Shown: one piece after another, positions 23,039 through 31,879 of the stretch
Layout: every line of letters starts with the position of its first letter
How positions within the stretch are numbered: the first letter of the stretch is position 1
NCBI RefSeq assembly: GCF_020400605.1
Contig: NZ_JAINRD010000026.1
Span: 62,001 to 126,000, forward strand
Origin: Streptomyces aculeolatus
GTDB lineage: Bacteria > Actinomycetota > Actinomycetes > Streptomycetales > Streptomycetaceae
Length of the DNA: 64,000 nt
Direction: 5' to 3'
Translations under genes and position numbers: made by a program
The notes under the pieces: generated by a model
Database searches by the model: none
What the model was told of the DNA's origin: nothing
The model's input: the letters and a program-made list of their open reading frames with translations, nothing else

Positions 23039-25702
23039 GTGCACCCCTCCCTCAGACGCGTACGACGGCGACTACTCCGCTGGCCGACGCCCATTCTCGC
23101 GGCACTCGCCCTGACCCTGGTGCCCGCAGGTCCGGGCTTCCCGGCCGCGGGCGCCGACCGCCCGGCCGCCGCCGAGGCCGCCGGCTCCCGTGCGGCCGCG
23201 GACGTCAACGGCCTCAAGGGCGAGTACTACACCCACAGCGCCCCCGGCGCCTTCGACTTCGACCAGCTGAAGGCCACCGCCTTCGACCCGTCGCTGGACT
23301 TCAACGACCTGGAGCCGCGGCTTGCCGCCCGCGCCGGCCAGGCCGACAACGTCAGCGTCCGCTGGACCGGCGGGATCACCCCCGAGACCTCCGGCGCGCA
23401 CACCTTCCACGTCAGCGCGGACAACGGCTTCCGCCTCTGGGTGGACGGCGAGATCGTCATCGACCACTGGGTCGACGACTGGGACAACGAGCAGACCTCG
23501 CAGCCCGTGACCCTGGAGGCGGGCCGCACGTACGACATCAAGGTGGAGTACTTCGAGCACCACGGCGGCTCCAACTTCCACCTGCGCTGGAGCGAGCCGG
23601 GCGCCGAGAAGAAGCCCGTGCCCCAGTCCGCGTTCTCGCTCCCCGAGGACTTCGACTACTCCGGGCCGACCGAGGTCAGGGTGCAGCCCGACGGCCGCAC
23701 GCTGACCATGGACTTCGCCCAACCGCTCGCCGCTCCCCCGGCGGCGTTCGACGAACACCTGGAGACCGTCATCGGCGGCGCCGACTGGCCGCGCTCCGCC
23801 GCGAAGCTCGACGCCGACGACCCGAATCGGCTGATCGTCCCGCTCGACGAGCCCGTCGTCGGCCAGGGCGGCTCCGCCGACGTGCGCTACGACGGCGAGG
23901 GCGGTCTGACCGGCGCGGACGGCGCCGACGTCGGCGAGTTCTGGACCTCGGGCGCCAACGACTCGGAGTACCAGCTGCGTACGAAGTGGGCCGACGACGT
24001 CGACCCCGACGCCCCGCTCCCCGAGTACCCGCGCCCGCAGCTCACCCGCGAGGACTGGCAGAGCCTCAACGGCACCTGGCAGTTCGCCGGAGCCACGGAG
24101 GGCGAGAGCCCGCCGTTCGGCCGCACGCTGGACGAGAAGATCGTCGTGCCGTACCCGGTCGAGTCCGAGCTGTCCCGCGTCCAGCGGCACGAGGAGCGCA
24201 TGTGGTACAAGCGCACCTTCACCGTGCCGCGTGACTGGCGCGTCGGCCAGCGCGGCGAGCGGCTCCAGCTCAACTTCGACGCGGTCGACTGGAAGGCCGA
24301 CGTCTGGCTCAACGGCAAGCAGGTCGCGTCCCACAAGGGCGGCTACGACCGGTTCAGCGCCGACGTCACCCAGGCCCTGCGCGGCGGCGGCAAGCAGGAG
24401 CTGATCGTCGGGGTCTACGACCCGACCGACTCCGCCGACGGCGAGAACCCGCCGATGGGCAAGCAGCGGCTCTCCCCCAGCGGCATCTGGTACACCTCCT
24501 CCTCCGGCATCTGGCAGTCCGTGTGGATGGAGCCGGTGCCCACCGACCGCGCCGAGGACCTGAAGATCACCCCCGACGTGGCCGGCGAGCGGACCGCGGT
24601 CGAGGTCGAGGGCGTACGCGCCGGGGTACCGGTCACCGCGACCGCGTACGACGGCGACCGCGAGGTCGGCACCGCCACCGGCCGGACCGGCGAGGCGCTG
24701 ACCGTGCCCGTACCCGAGCCCCGGCTCTGGTCGCCTGACGACCCGTTCCTGTACGACCTGAAGGTGACCGTCGGCCGCGGACCGGCGGCCGACGGGGTGG
24801 CCGGCTACTTCGGCATGCGCACCGTGGGCGTCGAGACGGTCGACGGGCAGCGGCGGATGGTGCTCAACGGCGAGCCGGTGTTCTCCATGGCCACCCTCGA
24901 CCAGGGCTTCTGGCCCGAGGGCATCCACACCGCGCCGACCGACGAGGCACTCAGGTACGACCTCGAAGCGCACAAGGAGATGGGCTTCAACTCGGTGCGC
25001 AAGCACATCAAGGTCGAGCCCGACCGGTGGTTCTACCACGCCGACAAGCTGGGCCTGCTGGTGTGGCAGGACATGCCGTCGATGTACACCAAGACGCCCT
25101 CGGACAGCTCCCGCACGCAGTTCGAGCACGAGCTCAAGGAGATGATCGAGCAGCACGACAGCCACCCGTCGGTGGTCATGTGGGTGACGTTCAACGAGGG
25201 CTGGGGCCAGTACGACCAGGCCCGTATCGCCGACTACGCCAAGGAGCTGGACCCGACGCGGCTGGTCAACAACATGAGCGGCCACAACTGCTGCGGCGCG
25301 GTCGACGGCGGCAACGGCGACATCTCCGACGCGCACGGCTACCCGAGCGCGCAACTGCCCCAGCCCGACGGCAGCCGCGCCCTGGTCAGCGGCGAGTACG
25401 GCGGCCTCGGGCTGGCCATCCCGGGCAACGCCTGGCCGGTGCGGCACACCTACGTGGGCGTGGACCGCGAGGCGTACACCGAGGAGTATCTGATCAAGCT
25501 GGCCGAAATCGAGCGGTTCGCCGCCTGCAACGGCAGCAGCGGCGCCGTCTACACCCAGATCACGGATGTGGAGGGCGAGCTGAACGGACTGCTCACCTAC
25601 GACCGCGAGGTCGTCAAGCCGGATGTGGAACGCATCCGGGCCGCCCATGAGGCGCTCATCCAGGGAGCCGCGGACGGCGCCCTCACCTGCGACGCCTCCT
25701 GA
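23039..25702 (+). CDS. Secreted PA14-domain glycoside hydrolase family 2 protein
   Basis: 887-residue secreted enzyme. The signal peptide covers about residues 1-38. A PA14 carbohydrate-binding domain (VNGLKGEYYTHS to FHLRWSEPG) spans about 57-190. The GH2 sugar-binding, Ig-like and TIM-barrel modules cover about 330-880. The likely acid/base is Glu720 in MWVTFNEGWGQ and the nucleophile Glu786 in LVSGEYGGLG. GH2 includes beta-galactosidases, beta-mannosidases, beta-glucuronidases and alpha-L-arabinofuranosidases, so the exact activity is open. The GTG start at 23039 follows GGAGG by five bases. It is probably under LacI control with the importer, and is followed by a terminator and then the GH127 gene. 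Confidence 0.88.
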   Translation: MHPSLRRVRRRLLRWPTPILAALALTLVPAGPGFPAAGADRPAAAEAAGSRAAADVNGLKGEYYTHSAPGAFDFDQLKATAFDPSLDFNDLEPRLAARAGQADNVSVRWTGGITPETSGAHTFHVSADNGFRLWVDGEIVIDHWVDDWDNEQTSQPVTLEAGRTYDIKVEYFEHHGGSNFHLRWSEPGAEKKPVPQSAFSLPEDFDYSGPTEVRVQPDGRTLTMDFAQPLAAPPAAFDEHLETVIGGADWPRSAAKLDADDPNRLIVPLDEPVVGQGGSADVRYDGEGGLTGADGADVGEFWTSGANDSEYQLRTKWADDVDPDAPLPEYPRPQLTREDWQSLNGTWQFAGATEGESPPFGRTLDEKIVVPYPVESELSRVQRHEERMWYKRTFTVPRDWRVGQRGERLQLNFDAVDWKADVWLNGKQVASHKGGYDRFSADVTQALRGGGKQELIVGVYDPTDSADGENPPMGKQRLSPSGIWYTSSSGIWQSVWMEPVPTDRAEDLKITPDVAGERTAVEVEGVRAGVPVTATAYDGDREVGTATGRTGEALTVPVPEPRLWSPDDPFLYDLKVTVGRGPAADGVAGYFGMRTVGVETVDGQRRMVLNGEPVFSMATLDQGFWPEGIHTAPTDEALRYDLEAHKEMGFNSVRKHIKVEPDRWFYHADKLGLLVWQDMPSMYTKTPSDSSRTQFEHELKEMIEQHDSHPSVVMWVTFNEGWGQYDQARIADYAKELDPTRLVNNMSGHNCCGAVDGGNGDISDAHGYPSAQLPQPDGSRALVSGEYGGLGLAIPGNAWPVRHTYVGVDREAYTEEYLIKLAEIERFAACNGSSGAVYTQITDVEGELNGLLTYDREVVKPDVERIRAAHEALIQGAADGALTCDAS

Positions 25703-25722
25703 CGCACCGCCCGTCCCCGCAC

Positions 25723-25754
25723 GCCCCGGCCGCGGCACCCGCCGCGGCCGGGGC
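25723..25754 (+). terminator. Hairpin after the GH2 gene
   Basis: A perfect 13-bp stem (GCCCCGGCCGCGG and complement) with a six-base loop lies 21 bases after the GH2 stop. Transcription of the following GH127 gene would then need read-through or its own promoter. Confidence 0.6.
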
Positions 25755-25876
25755 CGGGGGCGGCCCCGCGCGCCCGGCGGACCCGCCGGGCACCGCGCCC
25801 GAGCACCACCCCCGGCACCAGGCACCAGGCACCCTCCCCTCTTCCTCCAAGGACTCCAGGCACCCAGGGACCCGAC

Positions 25877-28306
25877 ATGCCTCCACCGCTGAACCGCCGC
25901 CACTTCCTGCACGCCTCCGCCGCCGGCGCCTCCGCGCTCGCCCTCGGCGCCACCGCACTCCCGGCCCACGCGTACGGGCCCGCCGCCGGCCGGCCGCCGC
26001 GCACCCCGTACGCCGCCGCCGCGTTCGGCAAGCTGCCGCTCGGCAGCGTCACCCCGCGCGGCTGGCTCGCCGGGCAGCTCGGCACGCTCCTCGGGGGGCT
26101 CTTCGGCCGCTACGACCGGATCTCCCACTTCCTCGACTTCGACGCCTCCGGCTGGGTCCACCCCGACCGCGCCGGCTGGGAGGAGGTCACGTACTGGCTG
26201 CGCGGCTACGTCTCGCTCGCCGCGCTCACCGGCGACGCCGAGGCGCAGGCGACCGCCCGCCGCTGGATCGACGCCATCCTGGCCACCGGGCAGCCCGACG
26301 GCTTCTTCGGGCCCGCCCGGCTGCGCACGGCCCTGAACGGCGGCCCCGACTTCTGGCCGTACCTGCCGCTGCTCCAGGCGCTGCGCAGCCACGAGGAGTC
26401 CACCGGCGACGAGCGGATCGTGCCGTTCGTGCTGCCGTTCCTGCGCTTCATGAACGCGCAGGGCAAGGGCGCGTTCGACTCCAGCTGGGTGTCCAAGCGG
26501 TGGGGCGACGGCATCGACATCGCGTACTGGATGCACGCCCGCACCGGCGAGGACTTCCTGCTGGAGCTGACCGACAAGATGCACGAGTGGGGCGGGAACT
26601 GGGTCGACAACTTCCCGGACCTGCACAACGTCAACGTCGCCCAGGGCTTCCGGGAGCCCGCGCAGTACGCGCTGCGCGCCGGCGACGCCGGTCTCACCCG
26701 CGCGACGTACCGCGGCTACGAGCGGATCCTCGCGGAGTACGGGCAGTTCCCCGGCGGCGGCTTCGCCGGGGACGAGAACGCCAGGCCCGGCTTCGGCGAC
26801 CCCCGGCAGGCCTTCGAGACCTGCGGCATCGTCGAGTTCATGGCCAGCCACGAGCTGCTGACCCGGATCACCGGCGACGCGCTGTGGGCCGACCGCTGCG
26901 AAGAGCTGGCGTTCAACCTGCTGCCCGCCGCCACCGACCCGGCGGGCCGCGGCGTGCACTACGCGACGAGCGCCAACTCGATCGACCTGGACGACGTGCG
27001 CAAGAACGACGGCCAGTTCCAGAACGGCTTCGCGATGCAGTCGTTCCAGCCGGGCGTCGACCAGTACCGCTGCTGCCCGCACAACTACGGCATGGGCTGG
27101 CCGTACTTCACCGAGGAGCTGTGGCTGAGCACACCCGACGGCGGCCTCGCGGCGGCGATGTACGCGCCGTGCGAAGTCCGTACGCGGGTCGGCGGCACCG
27201 ACGTGACGATCACCGAGGAGACCGACTACCCGTTCACCGAGACCGTGACCCTGCGGGTCACCGCCGCGCGCCGGGTGCCGTTCACGCTGCGGCTGCGCGT
27301 GCCCGGCTGGTGCGACGCACCCGAGGTGACGGTCAACGGGAAGCCGGTGGCGGCGGCGCCCGGGCCCGGCTTCGCCCGGGTGCAGCGGAGCTGGGGCAGC
27401 GGCGACACCGTCGTGCTGCGGCTGCCGCAGCGCACGTCCGTGCGGGTGTGGGAGGCCAACGGCGGCGCGGTGAGCGTCGACCGGGGGCCGCTGACGTACT
27501 CGCTGCGCATCGGCGAGTCGTACGAGCGGATCGGCGGCAGCGACGACTTCCCGCACTTCGCGGTGCACGCCACCACTCCGTGGAACTACGCCCTGGCGCC
27601 CGACGCCGCCGACGGGCTGCAGTTCCACCGCGACGACGGCCCGCTGACCGGCGACCCGTTCACCCACGAGCACACCCCGGTGCGCATCACCGCCCCGGCG
27701 CGCAGACTGCCGGAGTGGGTCGCCGACCGGCAGCGCGTCGTGGCGCCGCTGCAGCAGAGCCCGGCCCGCAGTGCGGCGGAGCAGGAGACGGTGACCCTGG
27801 TCCCGATGGGCGCGGCCCGGCTGCGGATCACGGCGTTCCCGACGGCGGACCCGGACGGCACGCCGTGGACGCCGGAGCCGCCGTACCACCGGGTGCAGAA
27901 CAAGAACAGCGGCAAGGTGCTCGCGGTGGACCGGATGTCGCTGGCAGACGGCGGCAGGGTCCACCAGTTCGACAACTCCGGCACGTCCGACCACTCCTGG
28001 CAGCTGCTGGAGCGGGACGGCGGGCTGCTGGTGATCCGCAACGGCCACAGCGGCAAGGTCCTCGCCGTCGACGGCGGCTCGACGGCGAACAGCGCGCCCG
28101 TCGTGCAGTACGAGGACGACGGCGCGCCGGACCACCTGTGGCGGATCGTGCCCGACGCGGACGGCTGGTTCCGCATCCGCAACGAGCACAGCGGCAAGGT
28201 GCTCGGCGTGGACGGCATGTCGACGGCGAACAGCGCGCAGGTCGTCCAGTACGACGACAACGGCACGGCCGACCACCTGTGGCGGCTGGTCGAGGCACCG
28301 GCCTGA
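25877..28306 (+). CDS. Secreted GH127-type glycosidase (DUF1680) with C-terminal ricin-type domain
   Basis: 809-residue enzyme with a Tat signal (RRHFLHASAAG). The catalytic (alpha/alpha)6-barrel plus beta-sandwich region is about residues 40-660. GH127 beta-L-arabinofuranosidases use a zinc-bound cysteine nucleophile; here Glu314 and Cys316 (FETCGIVEF) and Cys399-Cys400 (YRCCPHN) match that Glu/Cys3 set. The final 135 residues contain three repeats of the type NSGKVLAVD followed by a W-type turn, a ricin-like beta-trefoil that binds sugars. The predicted role is release of L-arabinofuranose or a related furanoside outside the cell, next to a furanose-type importer. The ribosome-binding site is weak. 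Confidence 0.9.
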   Translation: MPPPLNRRHFLHASAAGASALALGATALPAHAYGPAAGRPPRTPYAAAAFGKLPLGSVTPRGWLAGQLGTLLGGLFGRYDRISHFLDFDASGWVHPDRAGWEEVTYWLRGYVSLAALTGDAEAQATARRWIDAILATGQPDGFFGPARLRTALNGGPDFWPYLPLLQALRSHEESTGDERIVPFVLPFLRFMNAQGKGAFDSSWVSKRWGDGIDIAYWMHARTGEDFLLELTDKMHEWGGNWVDNFPDLHNVNVAQGFREPAQYALRAGDAGLTRATYRGYERILAEYGQFPGGGFAGDENARPGFGDPRQAFETCGIVEFMASHELLTRITGDALWADRCEELAFNLLPAATDPAGRGVHYATSANSIDLDDVRKNDGQFQNGFAMQSFQPGVDQYRCCPHNYGMGWPYFTEELWLSTPDGGLAAAMYAPCEVRTRVGGTDVTITEETDYPFTETVTLRVTAARRVPFTLRLRVPGWCDAPEVTVNGKPVAAAPGPGFARVQRSWGSGDTVVLRLPQRTSVRVWEANGGAVSVDRGPLTYSLRIGESYERIGGSDDFPHFAVHATTPWNYALAPDAADGLQFHRDDGPLTGDPFTHEHTPVRITAPARRLPEWVADRQRVVAPLQQSPARSAAEQETVTLVPMGAARLRITAFPTADPDGTPWTPEPPYHRVQNKNSGKVLAVDRMSLADGGRVHQFDNSGTSDHSWQLLERDGGLLVIRNGHSGKVLAVDGGSTANSAPVVQYEDDGAPDHLWRIVPDADGWFRIRNEHSGKVLGVDGMSTANSAQVVQYDDNGTADHLWRLVEAPA

Positions 28307-28400
28307 CGGCACCGGGCCGGCCCGGCCGCGCCGACGGCGCGGGCGGCACGGCGGCCGGGTCGCACCCGGACACCGGCCGCCCGCGCGTAGCGTGGCGATC

Positions 28401-29357
28401 ATGAGCAATCTCGACATGAGGCCCCCCGTCGCGGCGTGCGGCGGGCGGGCGGACGTGACGGCGGAGCCGGTGCGCGAGGTGCTTGAGGCGCGCCGCATGC
28501 CGCTGGGCGAGAGCACGGTCGTACGGCGGCTGCTGCCGAACCTCGGCCGCCGGATGGTCGGCGCCTGGTGCTTCGTCGACCACTACGGCCCCGACGACAT
28601 CGCCGACCAGCCGGGGATGCAGGTGCCGCCGCACCCGCACACCGGGCTGCAGACCGTCAGCTGGCTGCACGAGGGCGAGGTCCTGCACCGGGACAGTCTC
28701 GGCAGCCTGCGGACGGTACGGCCGCGGGAGCTGGGGCTGATGACGGCGGGGCGGGCCATCGCCCACTCGGAGGAGTCGCCGCGCGGCCATGCGCGGCTGC
28801 TCCACGGCGCGCAGTTGTGGGTCGCGCTCCCCGACGCGCACCGCGCCACCGCCCCCGCCTTCGAGCACCACACCGCGCTGCCGCAGGTGTCCGGCGGTGG
28901 CGGCCTGTCGGCGACGGTGGTGCTCGGCGAGCTGGCCGGAGCGGTCTCGCCGGGGACGGCGTACACGCCGATCGTCGGCGCCGACGTCACCCTGGCGGCG
29001 GGCACCCGGGCGCGGCTGCCGGTGGAGCCGGACTTCGAGTACGCGGCGCTGACGATGTCCGGCGAGGCGGAGGTCGACGGGCTGCGGCTGGCGCCGGATT
29101 CCATGGTGTACCTGGGCTGCGGCCGTACGGAGCTGCCGCTGCGCGCCGACGTGGACAGCTCGCTGATGCTGCTGGGCGGGGAGCCGTTCGCGGAGCGGAT
29201 CGTGATGTGGTGGAACTTCGTGGGCCGCCACCACGACGAGATCGACCGGGCCCGTCAGGACTGGATGACCGGCACCCGCTTCGGCGAGGTGCACGGCTAC
29301 GGCGGCCCCCGGCTGGAGGCGCCGCCACTGCCGCCGGCGCCGCTCAAGCCGCGCTGA
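28401..29357 (+). CDS. Pirin family protein
   Basis: 318-residue bicupin. The metal-binding N-terminal cupin shows HPHTGLQTVSWLHEGEVLHRDSLG, with His and Glu ligands, and VMTAGRAIAHSE-like sequence (LMTAGRAIAHSEES). The C-terminal cupin is less conserved, as is usual. Some pirins are quercetin-2,3-dioxygenases and others act as redox sensors or cofactors; the sequence does not decide. ATG at 28401 is preferred; a GTG at 28392 is in frame three codons upstream. It appears to be a single-gene unit. Confidence 0.93.
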   Translation: MSNLDMRPPVAACGGRADVTAEPVREVLEARRMPLGESTVVRRLLPNLGRRMVGAWCFVDHYGPDDIADQPGMQVPPHPHTGLQTVSWLHEGEVLHRDSLGSLRTVRPRELGLMTAGRAIAHSEESPRGHARLLHGAQLWVALPDAHRATAPAFEHHTALPQVSGGGGLSATVVLGELAGAVSPGTAYTPIVGADVTLAAGTRARLPVEPDFEYAALTMSGEAEVDGLRLAPDSMVYLGCGRTELPLRADVDSSLMLLGGEPFAERIVMWWNFVGRHHDEIDRARQDWMTGTRFGEVHGYGGPRLEAPPLPPAPLKPR

Positions 29358-29664
29358 GGCCGGGGGTGTTCACCCGCCGCCGTGCCTGGCGGCGCCGGCG
29401 GCGGGGCACGTCATGGGCCCCGCTGCCGGGGGAACAACGGGGCCCGAACAGAAGACTACGGGTCAGTAGCGTTCTTGCGAAGCGGGTCGGCTTCCTCAGG
29501 GCACAATCCGGCCACCTGCGGCAATGCCTGTTCAGGCAGTGGGCGGCCGGTACGCGCCGGGACACGGGCACCGGACCACGTAGCGAACCGGGACCAAGGG
29601 TCCCAACCTGCACAAGACCCCCTTCCCGGCATCGACTGCCCGCACCGCGGAGGACCGACAGCCC
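29358..29664 (+). other. Intergenic region with a candidate terminator hairpin
   Basis: The 307 bases between the pirin gene and the YdeP-type pseudogene hold no convincing gene. GGGCCCCG...CGGGGCCC (29415-29445, 15-base loop) could terminate the pirin transcript. GCGGAGGACC precedes the pseudogene's GTG start. I see no other clear structure. Confidence 0.4.
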
Positions 29665-30932
29665 GTGAGCGCCCACGACGACGCGGAACCGACCCCGCAG
29701 GGCCCCGTCGGCCCCGTACCCGGCGGGGTGCCGCGATCCCGCCCGTACCGCCACCCGGCGGCCGGCTGGGGCGCCGCGCGCAGCGTCGCCGAGGTGCTGC
29801 TGGAGCAGCGCTCGCTGGTGGAGGGGCGTACGCGCCGTCAAACGGATGAACCACGAGGACGGCGGGTTCGACTGCCCCGGGTGTGCCTGGCCCGACGACT
29901 TCAAGGGCCTGCACCTCGACATCTGCGAGAACGGCATCAAGCACGTCACCTGGGAGATGACCCCCAAGCGGGTGGGCCGGGAGTTCTTCGCCGCGCACTC
30001 GGTGGCCGAGCTGTCCGGGTGGACCGACCACTCCCTGGAGGACCAGGGGCGGCTCACGGAACCCATGGCGTACGACCCGGACACCGACCGCTACGTGCCG
30101 GTCGGCTGGAACGACGCGTTCGAGACCGTCGGCCGCGCCCTGCGGGAGCTGGACGACCCGGGCGGCGCCGCGTTCTACACCTCCGGCCGGCTCGGCAACG
30201 AGGCCACCTTCCTCTACCAGCTCATGGCCCGCGAGCTGGGCACCAACAACCTGCCGGACTGCTCCAACATGTGCCACGAGGCGAGCGGCCGGGCGCTGAC
30301 CGCGTCGCTGGGCACCGGCAAGGGGACCGTCGACCTGAAGGACTGGGAGGCCGCCGACGCGCTCTTCCTCTTCGGTGTCAACGCCGCCTCCAACGCCCCC
30401 AGGATGCTCACCCCGCTCGCCGCGGCGCACCGCCGCGGGGCGCGGATCGTGCACGTCAACCCGCTGATCGAGGCCGCCGCGACGCGCACCATCGTGCCGC
30501 ACGAGCTGCGGGACATGGCCCTGTTCAAGGCCACCCGCACCGGCGACCTCAACCTCCAGGTGCGCATCGGCGGCGACATGGCGCTGCTGCGCGGCATGGC
30601 CAAGGCGGTGCTGGAGCGCTCGGCGGCCGACCCGCGGGCGCTGGACCGGGAGTTCGTCGAGCGCTACACGGCGGGTTTCGAGGAGTACCGGGCCGTCTGC
30701 GAGGCCACGCCGTGGGAGGAGATCGAGCGGCAGTCGAGCGTCGGCCGGGCGGACATCCGGCAGGCAGCCAGGATCTACAGCGAGGCCGACCGCAGCATCC
30801 TACTCGTCCGACGACCGCTACCGCGGCATCGAGAACCTGCGCACCCTGGTCTTCATGAACCGCGCCGACATGCGCGAGCGCGGCATCGGCGCGCTCGCGG
30901 CGGCGGCCCAGGGTTCGTCCGGCGGATCGTGA
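29665..30932 (+). pseudogene. Broken YdeP-type (FdhF-like) molybdopterin oxidoreductase
   Basis: Intact YdeP/FdhF-family proteins have about 750 residues. Here the start (GTG 29665) encodes a Pro-rich N-terminus with HPAAGWGAARSVAEVLLEQ, then the frame shifts by one base at a G4 run (29823-29826). The second frame carries the conserved GFDCPGCAWPDDFKGL, TSGRLGNEATFLYQLMARELGTNNL and NMCHEASGRAL. Around 30797-30801 the frame changes again and jumps straight to the C-terminal signature YSSDDRYRGIENLRTLVFMN-RADMRERG, so about 350 codons of the centre are missing, including much of the cofactor-binding domain. The tail is also shortened. A sequencing error could explain the first shift but not the internal loss. 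Confidence 0.85.
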
Positions 30933-31023
30933 GCCGGGCCCGGGCCGCGCCGGACCGGGGCGGGGGCCGGCCGGTGCCCTTGCCGTGTTGACCGCCCCCG
31001 GCAGGCAGTGCTGGAGTCGGCAC

Positions 31024-31764
31024 GTGGACAGCATCCCCGCCAACCGGCGGCTCTGGAACCGGATCAGCAGCGCCTACCAGCACGAGCACGACCCGCAGAT
31101 CGGCGCCGCACCCCGGCTGTGGGGCATGTACTCCGTCCCCGACGCGCAACTGCACGCCCTGGGCGACGTCACCGGCAAGCGCGTCCTCGAACTCGGCTGC
31201 GGCGCCGGCCAGTGGTCCAGGGCGCTCGCCGCCGAGGGCGCCGACGTGGTCGGGCTCGACCTGTCCGAGGCCCAACTCGCCGCAGCGGCCCGTGCGATGG
31301 GCGCGGCCCGCTACCCGCTGGTGCAGGGCGCCGCCGAACGGCTCCCCTTCGCCGCCGACAGCTTCGACCTGGTGTTCTGCGACTTCGGCGGGCTCAGCTG
31401 GGCGCCCCCGCACCTGGCCGTGCCGCAGGCCGCACGCGTCCTGCGCCGAGGCGGCCGCCTGGTGTTCAACGTCGCCAGCCCGTGGTTCGAAGCGTGCTAC
31501 GACGAAGCCGCCGACCGCGTGACCACGACGCTGCAGAAGGACTACTTCGGGCTGAACGCCATCGCCGAGGACGACGGCGCGACCAGCTACCAGCTCACCT
31601 ACGGCGACTGGGTCAGGGTCCTGCGCGGCGCGGGTCTCGTCATCGACGACCTCGTCGAACCGCGGCCCGGGCCCGGAACACCCAACGGCTACAACGAGAC
31701 GGACCCGCCCGACTGGGCGCACCGCTGGCCGGCGGAGCTGCTCTGGGTGACCCGCAAACCGTAG
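31024..31764 (+). CDS. Class I SAM-dependent methyltransferase (Methyltransf_11 type)
   Basis: 246-residue cytoplasmic methyltransferase. Motif I is VLELGCGAGQWSRALAAEGADVVGLDLS, and the downstream motifs are AERLPFAADSFDLVFCDFGG and VLRRGGRLVFNVASP. The pattern matches the UbiE/Methyltransf_11 group, but the substrate is unknown. The GTG at 31024 starts the conserved VDSIPANRRLWNRISSAYQ block; earlier in-frame ATG sequence is not conserved-looking. It converges on the GH87 gene across a terminator. Confidence 0.88.
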   Translation: MDSIPANRRLWNRISSAYQHEHDPQIGAAPRLWGMYSVPDAQLHALGDVTGKRVLELGCGAGQWSRALAAEGADVVGLDLSEAQLAAAARAMGAARYPLVQGAAERLPFAADSFDLVFCDFGGLSWAPPHLAVPQAARVLRRGGRLVFNVASPWFEACYDEAADRVTTTLQKDYFGLNAIAEDDGATSYQLTYGDWVRVLRGAGLVIDDLVEPRPGPGTPNGYNETDPPDWAHRWPAELLWVTRKP

Positions 31765-31825
31765 TTTCCGCCGCACCGGGACGCGGAGGCGTCCCCTCGC
31801 CGGACGGGCCCCGGTGGACGACGAC

Positions 31826-31857
31826 GCCCCGGCCGGGCGTCGAACTCCGGCCGGGGC
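31826..31857. terminator. Bidirectional hairpin between methyltransferase and GH87 genes
   Basis: A perfect 11-bp stem GCCCCGGCCGG with its complement and a ten-base loop lies between the converging genes (stops at 31764 and 31880). Confidence 0.65.
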
Positions 31858-31879
31858 GCCTGCCCGAAGGGGTCGCCGG

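Noticed and set aside
23072..28516. Minus-strand frame of about 1,814 codons
   Set aside because: It lies opposite the GH2 and GH127 genes, whose domains and catalytic residues are clear. Long antisense frames are expected at this GC content.
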